A stretch of 57,690 bases of DNA. Source: Alphaproteobacteria bacterium. Its GTDB lineage: Bacteria > Pseudomonadota > Alphaproteobacteria > UBA9219. Positions within the stretch are counted from its first letter, which is position 1, and every line of letters begins with the position of its first letter. Both the position numbers and the translations under genes were made by a program. The notes below the pieces were generated by a model, which saw only the letters and a program-made list of their open reading frames with translations, was not told the origin of the DNA and made no database searches. Shown in pieces: positions 39,891-48,424 of this stretch. The stretch covers positions 1 through 57,690 of the forward strand of contig JABDFY010000012.1 of the NCBI GenBank assembly GCA_013286365.1, written 5' to 3'.

Positions 39891-41987
39891 ATGATCCCTC
39901 GTTTTTTGCAGTCAAAGGCCTCCCTTATTCCAATTGTGGTTGTCTTTTTCTTTTTAGGAGCGGCGCTCTATTCTTTTTCGCTCCTGCGCAGCAACGAAGC
40001 TGATCTGCGTAAATTTGACATCAGTATATTGGAGCAAAAGCAGACTATTATCGAATTTCAGCTCGCCGTTCAGGATGCGATCACCGATCTCTATAAATTG
40101 ACGTCAACGGCGGCGACCGAAGCCGACAAGATAAAGCTAAAAAACCTGGCGACGGAAGATCTGGTCTTTCTCAATCAACTGAATACCAAATATCCGATAG
40201 CAAGAGCCGCCATGGTTAATGCGGGTGTCGCAGCAGACAAAATCGCTTCGATTGACTATCTCATGCCATCTTATCTCAGCTCATCGAAGAACGTCATCGA
40301 TATGGTCGATACGGATGCAGCCACGGCTATGGCCTGGATGACGCCTACGGCAAGCAAATTCACGCAAATCGACACTTTACTTGATGGCATAAACCACGAT
40401 CTTGCCATCGGTAAAGAACAGCGCCTTACGCAACTAACAAGCGAAATGGAAAAAGGACGGTATATTTTTATCATTATCATTTTGGCTGTGTCGGCGATTG
40501 CTTTTTTCATGTCTTTTGTCTTACGTAGATTTCTGGCGACTCTAGAAACACTGAATGCATCCATGAACGCCATGTTAGACGGTCTGGGGCAAGGGCTGCT
40601 TTTTTTCGATAGAAACGGTATATGCGCTCCTGTCTATTCGAAAGCCTGTCTGACTTTGCTTGAGGGCAACCCCGCCAAGAAACATATTACCGAGGTTCTT
40701 AAACTCACGCCGGAAAATCGCATCTTATTCCAAACCACTTTAAGCATGCTCTACGCAGGCAAACTGACGTTAGGCTTTGACGAATGGGCGGCATTGGCGC
40801 CAGCATCTTATGCCCATAACGGAGGTCTCTCGATCAGTCTTAGCTATAGGCCTATTATGGGTACTGACGGAAACATTAATAGCATTCTTCTTGTCGCCGT
40901 CGATCGAACGAAAGAAAAGCAAATCGAGAAAATCGTCGAAGAAAATGAAGCGGCTGTCGTGCGAACACTGAGAATTTCGCGTAATCGTAATCATTTTATT
41001 CGTTTCGTCCAGAATTTTAACGACTGCATTCTAGCCCCTTCTTCGGCTATGAGTGCAGTTTCTGCTGAACAAATCCGTCGTGATGTTCATACGCTCAAAG
41101 GAACAGCGGATATGTTTCAGCTCACCGTACTCGCCGACAAATTGCACAGGCTTGAAGCGGATATACCTGAAAATGCAGATCAGCCGAATGCGATTGTCGC
41201 AGAACATCGCACTGCATTGAAGACATCCTTTGATAACGACGTGGCGCTAGCACGCGAAATATTAAGCGATGATTTTCAATCTTCTGGAGAAGTTCGGACC
41301 GTTCCAGAAAAAAACCTCTACGCCTTTGCCAATCATCTGCAGTCTGCTTTGACTTCGGGTCATCTTCCACAACAGCTTTATGATGATTATATCCGGGAAC
41401 TTATCGCTGTTCCGATTTGGAATCTCATGAGAGATTTTGCAATGTCTTTACAAGAACTTAGTGATCGCTTTGGCAAACCGTTACATGCTTGTGTTTTCTT
41501 GGGTGAGAACTTTCCAATTTTGCCTAAAATTTACGAACCTTTGTTTGTAACTTTTGTCCACATTGCGCGTAATATTATCGATCACGGGATTGAATCCTCT
41601 GCTCTCCGGAAAGAACGTGGGAAAGATGCAAATGCTAGAGTAACTGTTCAGACGCATACTTTTCAACATGACGCTCATGACTGGTTTGCCATCGAATTTA
41701 TTGATGACGGCGGTGGCATCAACGTACCTCTGTTACGTAAAAGACTTATTAAGAAGCTGAATTTGCAGAATTTAGACCAAGCGGATGACGAGGAAGTCAT
41801 TCAACATATTTTTGATGCCGGGATCTCGACGAAAGAACGGACCACTATGGTCTCTGGGCGCGGAGTTGGCTTGAATGCCGTAAAAGCCGAAGTCGTTAAA
41901 TTGGGTGGTACAATTGCGGTCTATTCTAAATTTCAACTAGGCGTAACGATAAAGATAACTCTACCTTTTATACGTAGTTTGCAATGA
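39891..41987 (+). CDS. Membrane-anchored CheA-like histidine kinase with internal HPt domain
   Basis: 698 aa. A membrane helix (residues 12-31), a helical extracytoplasmic segment, and a second membrane helix near residue 190 form the sensor. A PAS-like region (GLLFFDRNGICAPV) and a coiled coil follow. An HPt domain has its phosphoaccepting His at residue 400 (DVHTLKGTADMF). The ATPase domain has N-box HIARNIIDHGIES, G1 DDGGGI and G2 GRGVGLNAVKAEV. It lacks a DHp dimerisation domain and the C-terminal CheW-like P5 domain of CheA. It most likely phosphorylates CheY. Confidence 0.85.
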   Translation: MIPRFLQSKASLIPIVVVFFFLGAALYSFSLLRSNEADLRKFDISILEQKQTIIEFQLAVQDAITDLYKLTSTAATEADKIKLKNLATEDLVFLNQLNTKYPIARAAMVNAGVAADKIASIDYLMPSYLSSSKNVIDMVDTDAATAMAWMTPTASKFTQIDTLLDGINHDLAIGKEQRLTQLTSEMEKGRYIFIIIILAVSAIAFFMSFVLRRFLATLETLNASMNAMLDGLGQGLLFFDRNGICAPVYSKACLTLLEGNPAKKHITEVLKLTPENRILFQTTLSMLYAGKLTLGFDEWAALAPASYAHNGGLSISLSYRPIMGTDGNINSILLVAVDRTKEKQIEKIVEENEAAVVRTLRISRNRNHFIRFVQNFNDCILAPSSAMSAVSAEQIRRDVHTLKGTADMFQLTVLADKLHRLEADIPENADQPNAIVAEHRTALKTSFDNDVALAREILSDDFQSSGEVRTVPEKNLYAFANHLQSALTSGHLPQQLYDDYIRELIAVPIWNLMRDFAMSLQELSDRFGKPLHACVFLGENFPILPKIYEPLFVTFVHIARNIIDHGIESSALRKERGKDANARVTVQTHTFQHDAHDWFAIEFIDDGGGINVPLLRKRLIKKLNLQNLDQADDEEVIQHIFDAGISTKERTTMVSGRGVGLNAVKAEVVKLGGTIAVYSKFQLGVTIKITLPFIRSLQ

Positions 41988-42127
41988 TGGCAGCCACTTA
42001 GAGGACTGTATGACAAAAGAGCTACACATTTTGCCTTTTGACATACAGCCTACGCGACTCGCTGGGCTATTCTCAGAATAATTGTATCTTCCATGCAGGC
42101 ACGAGTCGAAAAAATCATAGGTCCTGT

Positions 42128-43979
42128 ATGTACAAATCGGCAGTGTACAAAAAAACAATATCCGGAATAACTAACTTAGGTCTAGGTTCAGTCCTCTTAA
42201 TCTTGTCGTTTACGACCGGTATAAAATCTGCTTCTGCTGCAGATGCCGTCAGCGATGCGCTGGACAGGCAGATTATCGCGCGCGAACAGCAGATAGCCCG
42301 CTTCAATGCTGAAAATCCTATCAATGGTATGGAGGGTAGCACGCCCCCTCTAGCAAATAGTTTTACGTACGTTCCTCCTGCACCACCAGCTGTCGCCTCT
42401 GGCGATGAAAGTCTTCAAAACTCGATCAGAGACTTGCAGATACGACTGGCTCAACTAGAAGCCGCACAAGCCGCCAATGCCGGCATGAGTTCCTCTTCGC
42501 CGCGTTACCCGCTATCGCTTGGTAACGTCCCACCTAATGCTTATTCTGGCGTTCCTGTTCGGGAGGGTTGCTGGATCTAATGCAACTGAGGCGGCGGAGG
42601 CGCAAAACTATGGAATTTCCCCTGCTGCTGTTAATTCGACGCCCCAAACCGGCGCCTTTCAAGGTGCCTACATACTCAAACCAGGGTTGACGGCCAATCT
42701 TGGCGGCTTTTTGGAATTCGACTCTATATACCGTTCCAAAAATGAATCTGCCGACGTTGCCTCCAATTTCAATACAGTCATTCCATTTAACAATTCTGCC
42801 AACGCTCACCAATCTGAATTTCGTGAGACGGCGCGCGCGAGCCGTTTAATCGGGCAGGTTGGTGGAAATCCGAGTGCGGACACTTCGGTCACGGGCTATC
42901 TTGAGACAGATTTTGCAGGAGCCGCCTCAACATCAACGTCGAATGAAACTAATAGTTATGTTCCTCGCTTGCGCCAGGCGTTCCTAACCTATGATGATAG
43001 GGATTGGGGCACACATTTGCTGGCGGGACAGGCCTGGAGTTTGGCGACGATGACGACAAAAGGCCTCGTACCACTTACCGAAAATGTGCCCATGACAATC
43101 GATCCGGCCTATGTGGTCGGTTTTACTTATACACGTAACCCACAATTGCGCGTGTCGCAGGATTTCGATGACAAGAAAATTTGGTTAGGTATCTCGGCAG
43201 AAAGTCCACAAGCCGTAACCACTGGTCTTGCCTGTACAGCAAATGCAAGCTCCGGCACTTGTGCAGGCTATAACAGCACTTACGCAGTGACTAATGCAGG
43301 CAATACTTCCAGCTTCGCTAATCCTCTATCGACCGATACGGCGCCTGATCTTATAGCAAAAGCCGCTTTTGATCCCGGTTGGGGGCATTATGAAGCCTTT
43401 AGTATGATGCGCTTCTTTCATGACAGCGTTGATACATATGCCCATAACAATGTCGTTGTTGGCGGCGGCGGTGGTGTTGGTACCATCTTACCGCTTATAC
43501 CGAAAATGCTTGATGCCCAAGGCCAGTTCATGATTGGGGACGGGATCGGCCGCTATGGACCTTCCCAGATGCCTGATTACGCCATCATGCCAAATGGCGC
43601 TTTAAAGCCTATTTCGGAATATATGTTTATGACCGGGCTCGTTGGTCATCCCGATCCAACATGGGATTTATATCTATATGGAGGAGAAGAAAAAGCGTTT
43701 CGTCAAAGCACAAGCAACCTCGCTTACGGCTATGGAGATTTTCTCCTTACGAACAGTGGATGCAATACAATAGGGGGATCTTGCTCAGCGCAGACCACAA
43801 GCGTGTGGCAAATCACGCCTGGTTTCTGGAAGCGAATTTATGAAGGCAATTATGGAAAGTTTATGGCCGGGTTACAGGATTCCATTACGCGTCGCAATGC
43901 TTTCAGTGACGCCCATGGTACTGAGCCGCACTCTTATGAAGAGATTGCCATGTTTTCGCTTCGCTACTATCCGTTTTGA
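42128..43979 (+). pseudogene. Outer-membrane porin (DcaP-like), interrupted by a frameshift
   Basis: One gene in two frames. The first frame (42128-42580) holds a signal peptide and a periplasmic coiled-coil (LDRQIIAREQQIARFNAEN, DESLQNSIRDLQIRLAQLEA), as in DcaP-like porins. The second frame (to 43979) holds the beta-barrel (TANLGGFLEFDSIYRSK, GYLETDFAG, LAGQAWSLATM, LGISAESPQ) ending with a C-terminal Phe, the outer-membrane signature. The switch is a one-base insertion (or two-base loss) somewhere between about 42519 and 42579. It follows the kinase gene. A sequencing error cannot be excluded. Confidence 0.75.
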
Positions 43980-44044
43980 TCAGTTGTGAAGGCTGGACGA
44001 GCTGGCAAAGAACTTAGACCCTTTTTCTAATTCATTGTGAAAAA

Positions 44045-44090
44045 TGGTGCGCCGATAGGAATTGAACCTACGACCCCGTCCTTACCAAGG
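44045..44090 (-). repeat. tRNA-Thr(GGT) 3' fragment, copy A
   Basis: On the minus strand this reads CCTTGGTAAGGACGGGGTCG followed by the T-arm GTAGGTTCAATTCCTAT and an acceptor end CGGCGCACCA. The anticodon-loop pattern TTGGTAA and the variable loop match tRNA-Thr(GGT). The 5' half is absent and the acceptor strand lacks one T relative to the other copies, so it is not a working tRNA. It looks like a site-specific recombination remnant (att core). Confidence 0.85.
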
Positions 44091-44200
44091 TTTTTGGATT
44101 ATGCACAATCAATAGGTTAGATCCAAACGCTTGCTACAAAGTATCTATTATTTCCAGGTTTTATTGTGGGCTACATTACACTGTAATGCAGTTTGGAGAT
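44091..44200 (-). repeat. Type-1 attachment arm next to copy A
   Basis: On the minus strand, this 110-bp segment ends in ATTGTGCAT just before the tRNA core and begins with the palindrome CATTACACTGTAATG (44174-44188). It is clearly homologous, about three-quarters identical by eye, to the segment left of copy C (54300-54402), in opposite orientation in the window, including GGAAATAATAG and CTAAC..TTGATTGTGCAT. Such shared flanks mark the phage-side arm of an att site. Confidence 0.7.
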
Positions 44201-44345
44201 CATACTTAACTGCCGTGATATCTCTATATCGCGAAAGGTAGTATTATAGGCGTTTTTCATATCATTTAATAAGCCCCTTCCATATTAACGGATAAGTCAC
44301 TATCATTTAATAAGATAAACTCTTATTAATGGCTGGAGCTACCCG

Positions 44346-45524
44346 GTGGTAAAGTCGATAAAAGGCATGAGACTTGGATCTTACGTTTCTCACTCTAGCG
44401 CGGGCGAAACGTATAAGGCCTTTGTACCAGCGCCACTTCCGCCAAATCCACCGCTCGAGATGGGGCGACTATATAAGCCACTCGACAAAGCGATGAACGC
44501 TATAGGTAGATTGGATGCCTTGGCAAAGCTTCTACCGGATATAGGTCTTTTTCTTTATATGTATGTTCGCAAGGAAGCTTTGCTGTCTTCGCAGATTGAA
44601 GGGACTCAATCATCTTTATCCGATCTATTGCTTTTTGAGAGCCACGAAAAGACCGATGTGCTGACCGATGATGTCGAGGAAGTTTCAAATTATATAGCTG
44701 CACTTAATCACGGCCTGAAACGGATGAAGGCTGGCTTCCCATTATCGGCCCGACTCATTCGAGAAATGCATGCCATTTTGCTTCGTGGCGGTCGCGGCTC
44801 TAACAAGGCACCGGGGGAATTTCGCCGATCACAAAATTGGATCGGAGGCACAAGGCCAGGTAAGGCTCGTTATGTACCAGCTCCGCCCGAGAGGGTTGCT
44901 GAATTAATAAGCGATCTAGAAAAATTTATCCATGATGATCAGCGAAAATTACCAGCTTTAGTCAAAGCTTCTTTGATCCATGTGCAGTTTGAAACAATCC
45001 ATCCATTTTTGGATGGTAACGGACGATTGGGACGATTGCTGATTACCCTATTGCTATATGCAAGTGAAACGCTAACTCAGCCAATTTTGTATCTTAGTCT
45101 TTATCTCAAAGAAAACCGACAGACTTACTATGAGCTATTACAAGATGTTCGGACGAAAGGGGATTGGGAAGGGTGGTGCGAGTTTTTCCTTGATGGAGTA
45201 GCTGAAGTAGCGGCTCAGGCATCGATTGACGCCAAGAAAATCCTTGATCTCCTTGAACGGGATTGTGCGCGTATCAGTACAATTGGCAGAGTTTCAAGAA
45301 GTGCGCTTAAAATTCATGGCTATCTTTTGAAAAAACCTTTCCTATCAATCACGAAAGCAGCTAAGGCGCTTAAACTATCGGTGCCGACGACAACCAATGC
45401 TGTACTAAAGTTGGTGGAGATTGGGCTGCTTAAAGAGCTAACTGGTCATTCGCGAAACCGTCTTTTTGCTTATACGAAGTATCTGGTAATTCTTACGGCT
45501 GGAACGGAACCTTTGAAATCATAA
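44346..45524 (+). CDS. Fic family protein (AMP-transferase type), intact
   Basis: 392 aa from a GTG with GGAG eight bases upstream. Fic motif HPFLDGNGRLGR (catalytic His at about residue 219) and, N-terminal to it, the autoinhibitory motif S-x3-E-G in SSQIEGTQ (Glu near residue 85), so the family's usual self-inhibition is retained. The C-terminal part (TKAAKALKLSVPTTTNAVLKL) is a winged helix-turn-helix. Fic enzymes modify proteins with AMP or similar moieties. Located between tRNA fragments A and B, it is cargo of the island. Confidence 0.92.
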   Translation: MVKSIKGMRLGSYVSHSSAGETYKAFVPAPLPPNPPLEMGRLYKPLDKAMNAIGRLDALAKLLPDIGLFLYMYVRKEALLSSQIEGTQSSLSDLLLFESHEKTDVLTDDVEEVSNYIAALNHGLKRMKAGFPLSARLIREMHAILLRGGRGSNKAPGEFRRSQNWIGGTRPGKARYVPAPPERVAELISDLEKFIHDDQRKLPALVKASLIHVQFETIHPFLDGNGRLGRLLITLLLYASETLTQPILYLSLYLKENRQTYYELLQDVRTKGDWEGWCEFFLDGVAEVAAQASIDAKKILDLLERDCARISTIGRVSRSALKIHGYLLKKPFLSITKAAKALKLSVPTTTNAVLKLVEIGLLKELTGHSRNRLFAYTKYLVILTAGTEPLKS

Positions 45525-45535
45525 ATGGCATATTA

Positions 45536-45558
45536 TTACCCTTCTGTCCGGATTCTAC
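45536..45558 (-). repeat. 23-bp repeat, copy 1
   Basis: Contains GAATCCGGACAGAAGGGTAA on the minus strand. The same 23 bases occur at 48241 and 54461. Here it lies 11 bases from tRNA fragment B, on its CCA side, the same arrangement as at copy C. Confidence 0.85.
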
Positions 45559-45569
45559 GACGAATGAAC

Positions 45570-45614
45570 TGGTGCTGCCGATAGGAATTAAACTTACGAC
45601 CCCGTCCTTACCAA
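45570..45614 (-). repeat. tRNA-Thr(GGT) 3' fragment, copy B
   Basis: Same fragment as copy A but with two changes in the T-arm (AAGTTTAATTCC). No 5' half. Acceptor end GGCAGCACCA intact. It separates the intact Fic gene from the 229-aa gene. Confidence 0.85.
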
Positions 45615-45671
45615 ACACATATGCTGCTTACCAATTTATTTTTGTTTGCCAAATAGTTGGCGTAAGTGAGC

Positions 45672-45744
45672 TGTGCAATAGATTCTTGAGTTTTGCCCTG
45701 TTATGGCCTTGTTTTGCTTAGTTTCGGTCAGTTTCTATTGCACA
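45672..45744. repeat. Type-2 attachment arm with inverted repeat, next to copy B
   Basis: Inverted repeat TGTGCAATAGA (45672-45682) and TCTATTGCACA (45734-45744) enclose GAGTTTTGCCCTG. A homologous element with the same internal motif lies at 55686-55757, at the same distance (58-59 bp) from copy D. Either part of an integrase arm or a hairpin-forming RNA element. Confidence 0.6.
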
Positions 45745-45775
45745 ACAACGATGTGTCAGCTGCTTATGATGTTAG

Positions 45776-46462
45776 TCATTCTCTGCTAGAGCTTAATAAA
45801 AACGTAATCATATCAGCACATTCTTTTCTGGTTGGAATCTTATTAATATGCATCACGAAACACTCATCTCTTGAGATGCTCGGATCGAATTTAATAGTGA
45901 ACGGAGAGCGTTGAATATAATCCGTTGTATTTGTTTTTGATGAGGTGTGCTCTTGTTGAGTATTTTCTTTTATCCATGCCCGAACCATTTCATCTCCGCA
46001 GTGCTCACGAACATAACTTAAGCTATCAATAAACGCATGCGCAATTCTGCTTGCGCTGTCGTGATTTCTACCTTTCTCTTTAGAGTGCTCAGTAACCTGA
46101 AATTTCGACACACCCAATCCAAAATGTTTTAGCAAGCCACGGTAGGTCGGAGGATTAAGAAACATATTGAATATAATTTTCTTTCTCTTCGGATCTTCAA
46201 GATTATTTTGTGTTTTAGCCAGAATTTCCGTGTCTGAAGAAAACATCAGAGTTTTTTCATCAGATATGGTTATGCCAAACATATTACTTGCTGCAAAAAA
46301 CTGAGAGACTGCTCCGTTCTTCTTTGCGACTTTATACCCTAGTTTAGCGGCAGCTTCGATTTTTGAAATCTTGGAACTTTTTAAGCTTCTGTATTTAGGA
46401 AGAAATTTTTCATCAAGAATAGATCGTAGACTAATACGTGGGTATTTTTCATCTTCTAACAT
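45776..46462 (-). CDS. Unrecognised protein, 228 aa
   Basis: The ATG at 46462 has GAGG seven bases upstream. A basic, partly helical protein (KSSKISKIEAAAKLGYKVAKK, IFNMFLNPPTYRGLLKHFG, DSASRIAHAFIDSLSYVREH). The middle looks like a winged helix-type fold (RGLLKHFGLGVSKFQV), but I cannot assign a family. Not membrane-bound. It lies in the island between copy B and the frameshifted Fic gene, on the opposite strand. Confidence 0.65.
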   Translation of the reverse strand: MLEDEKYPRISLRSILDEKFLPKYRSLKSSKISKIEAAAKLGYKVAKKNGAVSQFFAASNMFGITISDEKTLMFSSDTEILAKTQNNLEDPKRKKIIFNMFLNPPTYRGLLKHFGLGVSKFQVTEHSKEKGRNHDSASRIAHAFIDSLSYVREHCGDEMVRAWIKENTQQEHTSSKTNTTDYIQRSPFTIKFDPSISRDECFVMHINKIPTRKECADMITFLLSSSRE

Positions 46463-46784
46463 AGTCATGCCTCTTAAAAGTCGTCAACATTACCTCTATA
46501 GGCCTTCCACAGGCCTTGTCAATAACTCCAAAAAATCTTTAAATAGCTAAAATAGCTACCAAAGTCCTCTCATAGAGCTTTTGGTAGATTTATTTGCGGG
46601 CGTTCTGGATGGTCGCTTTTACATTAGTTGACCTGTTTCAATGCTACAAAAATGGCCCTATCTTTGCATTTTAGGACCATTTTAATGGCCATTGTTAAGG
46701 ACATTTTAATGGACAAAATTTATCATATAATAGTAATATATATTAAAATACATATAGTTAGATCAAAAATGAAATGGACTTAGT
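46463..46784. other. Intergenic region with direct repeats, 322 bp
   Basis: AT-rich. It holds the candidate operator and -10 box described separately; the part before 46640 shows nothing. Confidence 0.4.
46673..46731 (+). promoter_or_regulatory. Candidate operator (two direct repeats) and -10 box of the second Fic gene
   Basis: Two direct repeats, AGGACCATTTTAATGGCC (46673-46690) and AGGACATTTTAATGGAC (46698-46714), 25 bp apart, lie upstream of TATAAT at 46726-46731. The second covers the expected -35 position, so a repressor bound there would block transcription. The regulator is unknown; the Fic product or the 228-aa protein are candidates. Confidence 0.45.
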
Positions 46785-47979
46785 ATGCGACATGAAACTA
46801 GCCATTCTTGGATAAGCTTTAGGCTCTCTCTAGAGGGGGCCACCCCAAGACTATGGCAGCTTTTGGGGGAGGCAAAGTCTAAGTGTCAGCACTTGGCAGG
46901 TGTGCCACTTAAACCTATGGTCGCAGAAAATATGCATGCAATTTATTTAGCTCGTGGGGCTTTAGCGACTACCGCGATTGAAGGGAATACACTTTCAGAG
47001 GAAGAGGCCCTTAAAGTTGTCCGCGGAAAAAGTCGTCTACCTCGATCACAGCAGTATCTTGCTAAAGAAATCGAAAATATCCTTGCTGTCATCAATAATA
47101 TTATGGATGAGGTAGAAAAACGAGAAGATAAAGAAATTCTTCCAGATGAAATAAAAAAAATATAATGAATTAATTTTAAACGGATTGGAAATCGAAGAGC
47201 ATGTAATTCCTGGAAAATATAGAGAATGTGGAATTGAGGTTTCAACTTACATCGGCCCGGATTCGCATGAGGTTAAGCAGCTTGTCGACGATTTTTGTAC
47301 GTGGATGAATGGAGATACGTTTAAATCTATAAGCGGCGATCGTCTTATAGATGCTATTATTAAGGCAGTTATCGCACACGTATATATGGCTTGGATTCAT
47401 CCTTTCGGTGACGGTAATGGGCGTACCTCAAGAATTCTGGAGTTCCGTTTTCTGATGGAAAGTGGCGTTCCTTCTCCAGCAGCTCATTTGCTGAGTAACT
47501 ATTATAATAAGACCCGTGCTGAATATTATAGGCGATTGGAAGAGGCGTCTAAGAATGGTGGAAATCTATTACCTTTCCTGGAATACGCTGTTGAGGGTTT
47601 TGTTGATGAATTAAGAGAGCAGCTCAAATTCGTAAAATTGCAGCAGTTCGGTGTAGCATGGCAGAATTATGTCCATGAAAAATTGGGCGATAAAAAAAAT
47701 GCTTCCGCTCAGCGTCAGTTGAGACTTATTTTGGCTTTGCCAGCAAACAATTTCCTGTCGAAAAATGAAATTCTAGAATTAAGCCCAGAAATTGCTCGTC
47801 TCTACGCTAGTAAAACTACAAAAACTCTCAGCCGCGACATTAACAAGCTTAAAAAATTAAATTTAATAAAAATTGAGAATGGAAAAGTATCTCCTAAAAC
47901 CGAAACTATTCTAAGTTTTTTACCTCGTGGTAAAAAAGACGTCACTTTTTTTGAAACTGATACAGCCATTGAGGATTAA
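46785..47979 (+). pseudogene. Fic family protein, split by a frameshift in an A8 tract
   Basis: Two frames make one Fic protein. The first (46785-47165) has the autoinhibitory motif in TTAIEGNTLSEEEALKV. The second has the Fic motif HPFGDGNGRTSR, an active-site flap region (GKYRECGIEVSTYIGPDSHEV) and a C-terminal winged helix. The break is at the run of eight A's (47153-47160); removing one A gives an unbroken DEIKKYNELILNGLEIEEH, the normal family sequence there. Could be inactivated, phase-variable, or rescued by slippage. Confidence 0.82.
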
Positions 47980-48183
47980 GTTAATCATTGTATCCATATC
48001 AGATCGAATACGTCTTTGTTCAAACTCAATTGCACAATCACTGATATTATCAACGCTCTAACCTATCGGAAAATCCAAGAGAAATTAGAGTCCCGAGTAC
48101 GTCTCTAAAAATCTTTTTTCCTTTTTGTCACACTTAATCTTTTCAAATGTTTATCGCAGCTTCGAGTGAGCAAAACTGTCGTT
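47980..48183. other. Intergenic region downstream of the broken Fic gene
   Basis: AT-rich; no gene or RNA recognised. The whole gene-poor stretch to 48424 also holds the direct repeats and the truncated frame described next. Confidence 0.4.
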
Positions 48184-48212
48184 CTATTGCACAGTGCCCA
48201 TTCTATTGCACA
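48182..48212 (+). repeat. Two direct copies of TTCTATTGCACA
   Basis: TTCTATTGCACA occurs at 48182-48193 and 48201-48212, 19 bp apart. The same 12-mer closes the inverted repeat next to tRNA fragment B (45733-45744), so this is probably a piece of a type-2 attachment arm left behind by recombination. Confidence 0.5.
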
Positions 48213-48414
48213 ACGCCTCTTTTTTTAACCAACTAAGTCTGTAGAATCCGGACAGAAGGGTAAGACGCCTCAAATGATCAAATCCTGCAATGGCAAGAAT
48301 TGGCTCACATTTGTCTGAGGTATAAGCGTAGACACGAATGCCGCCGCCCGGACCAACCCAATCGACACTTATGGGGTTATGCGCCTTGGGGTAAATCGAT
48401 GTAGGAAAAAGCAT
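48184..48414 (-). CDS. Short reading frame after the collar gene, probably truncated
   Basis: 76 codons, starting 10 bases after the collar-gene stop with a G-rich ribosome site, so it is likely coexpressed. The first 50 residues (AHNPISVDWVGPGGGIRVYAY) look like a real globular protein; the rest runs through the 23-bp repeat (48241-48263) and into the TTCTATTGCACA repeats, so the natural end has been replaced. Family unknown. Confidence 0.4.
   Translation of the reverse strand: MLFPTSIYPKAHNPISVDWVGPGGGIRVYAYTSDKCEPILAIAGFDHLRRLTLLSGFYRLSWLKKEALCNRMGTVQ
48241..48263 (+). repeat. 23-bp repeat, copy 2
   Basis: Contains GAATCCGGACAGAAGGGTAA. Unlike the other two copies it is not adjacent to a tRNA fragment; it lies inside the end of the truncated frame on the other strand, suggesting a recombination junction. 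Confidence 0.85.
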
Positions 48415-48424
48415 GAGCGCCCCC

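Larger units (their letters stand above)
43980..44345. other. Intergenic region with tRNA-derived attachment remnant
   Basis: Contains the tRNA-Thr 3' fragment at 44045-44090 and the adjoining arm to about 44200; the remainder is AT-rich and leads to the first Fic gene. No gene is seen. Confidence 0.6.

Noticed and set aside
48182..48212. Start of a CRISPR array
   Set aside because: Only two 12-bp units 19 bp apart, no further repeats or spacers; better explained as an attachment arm fragment.
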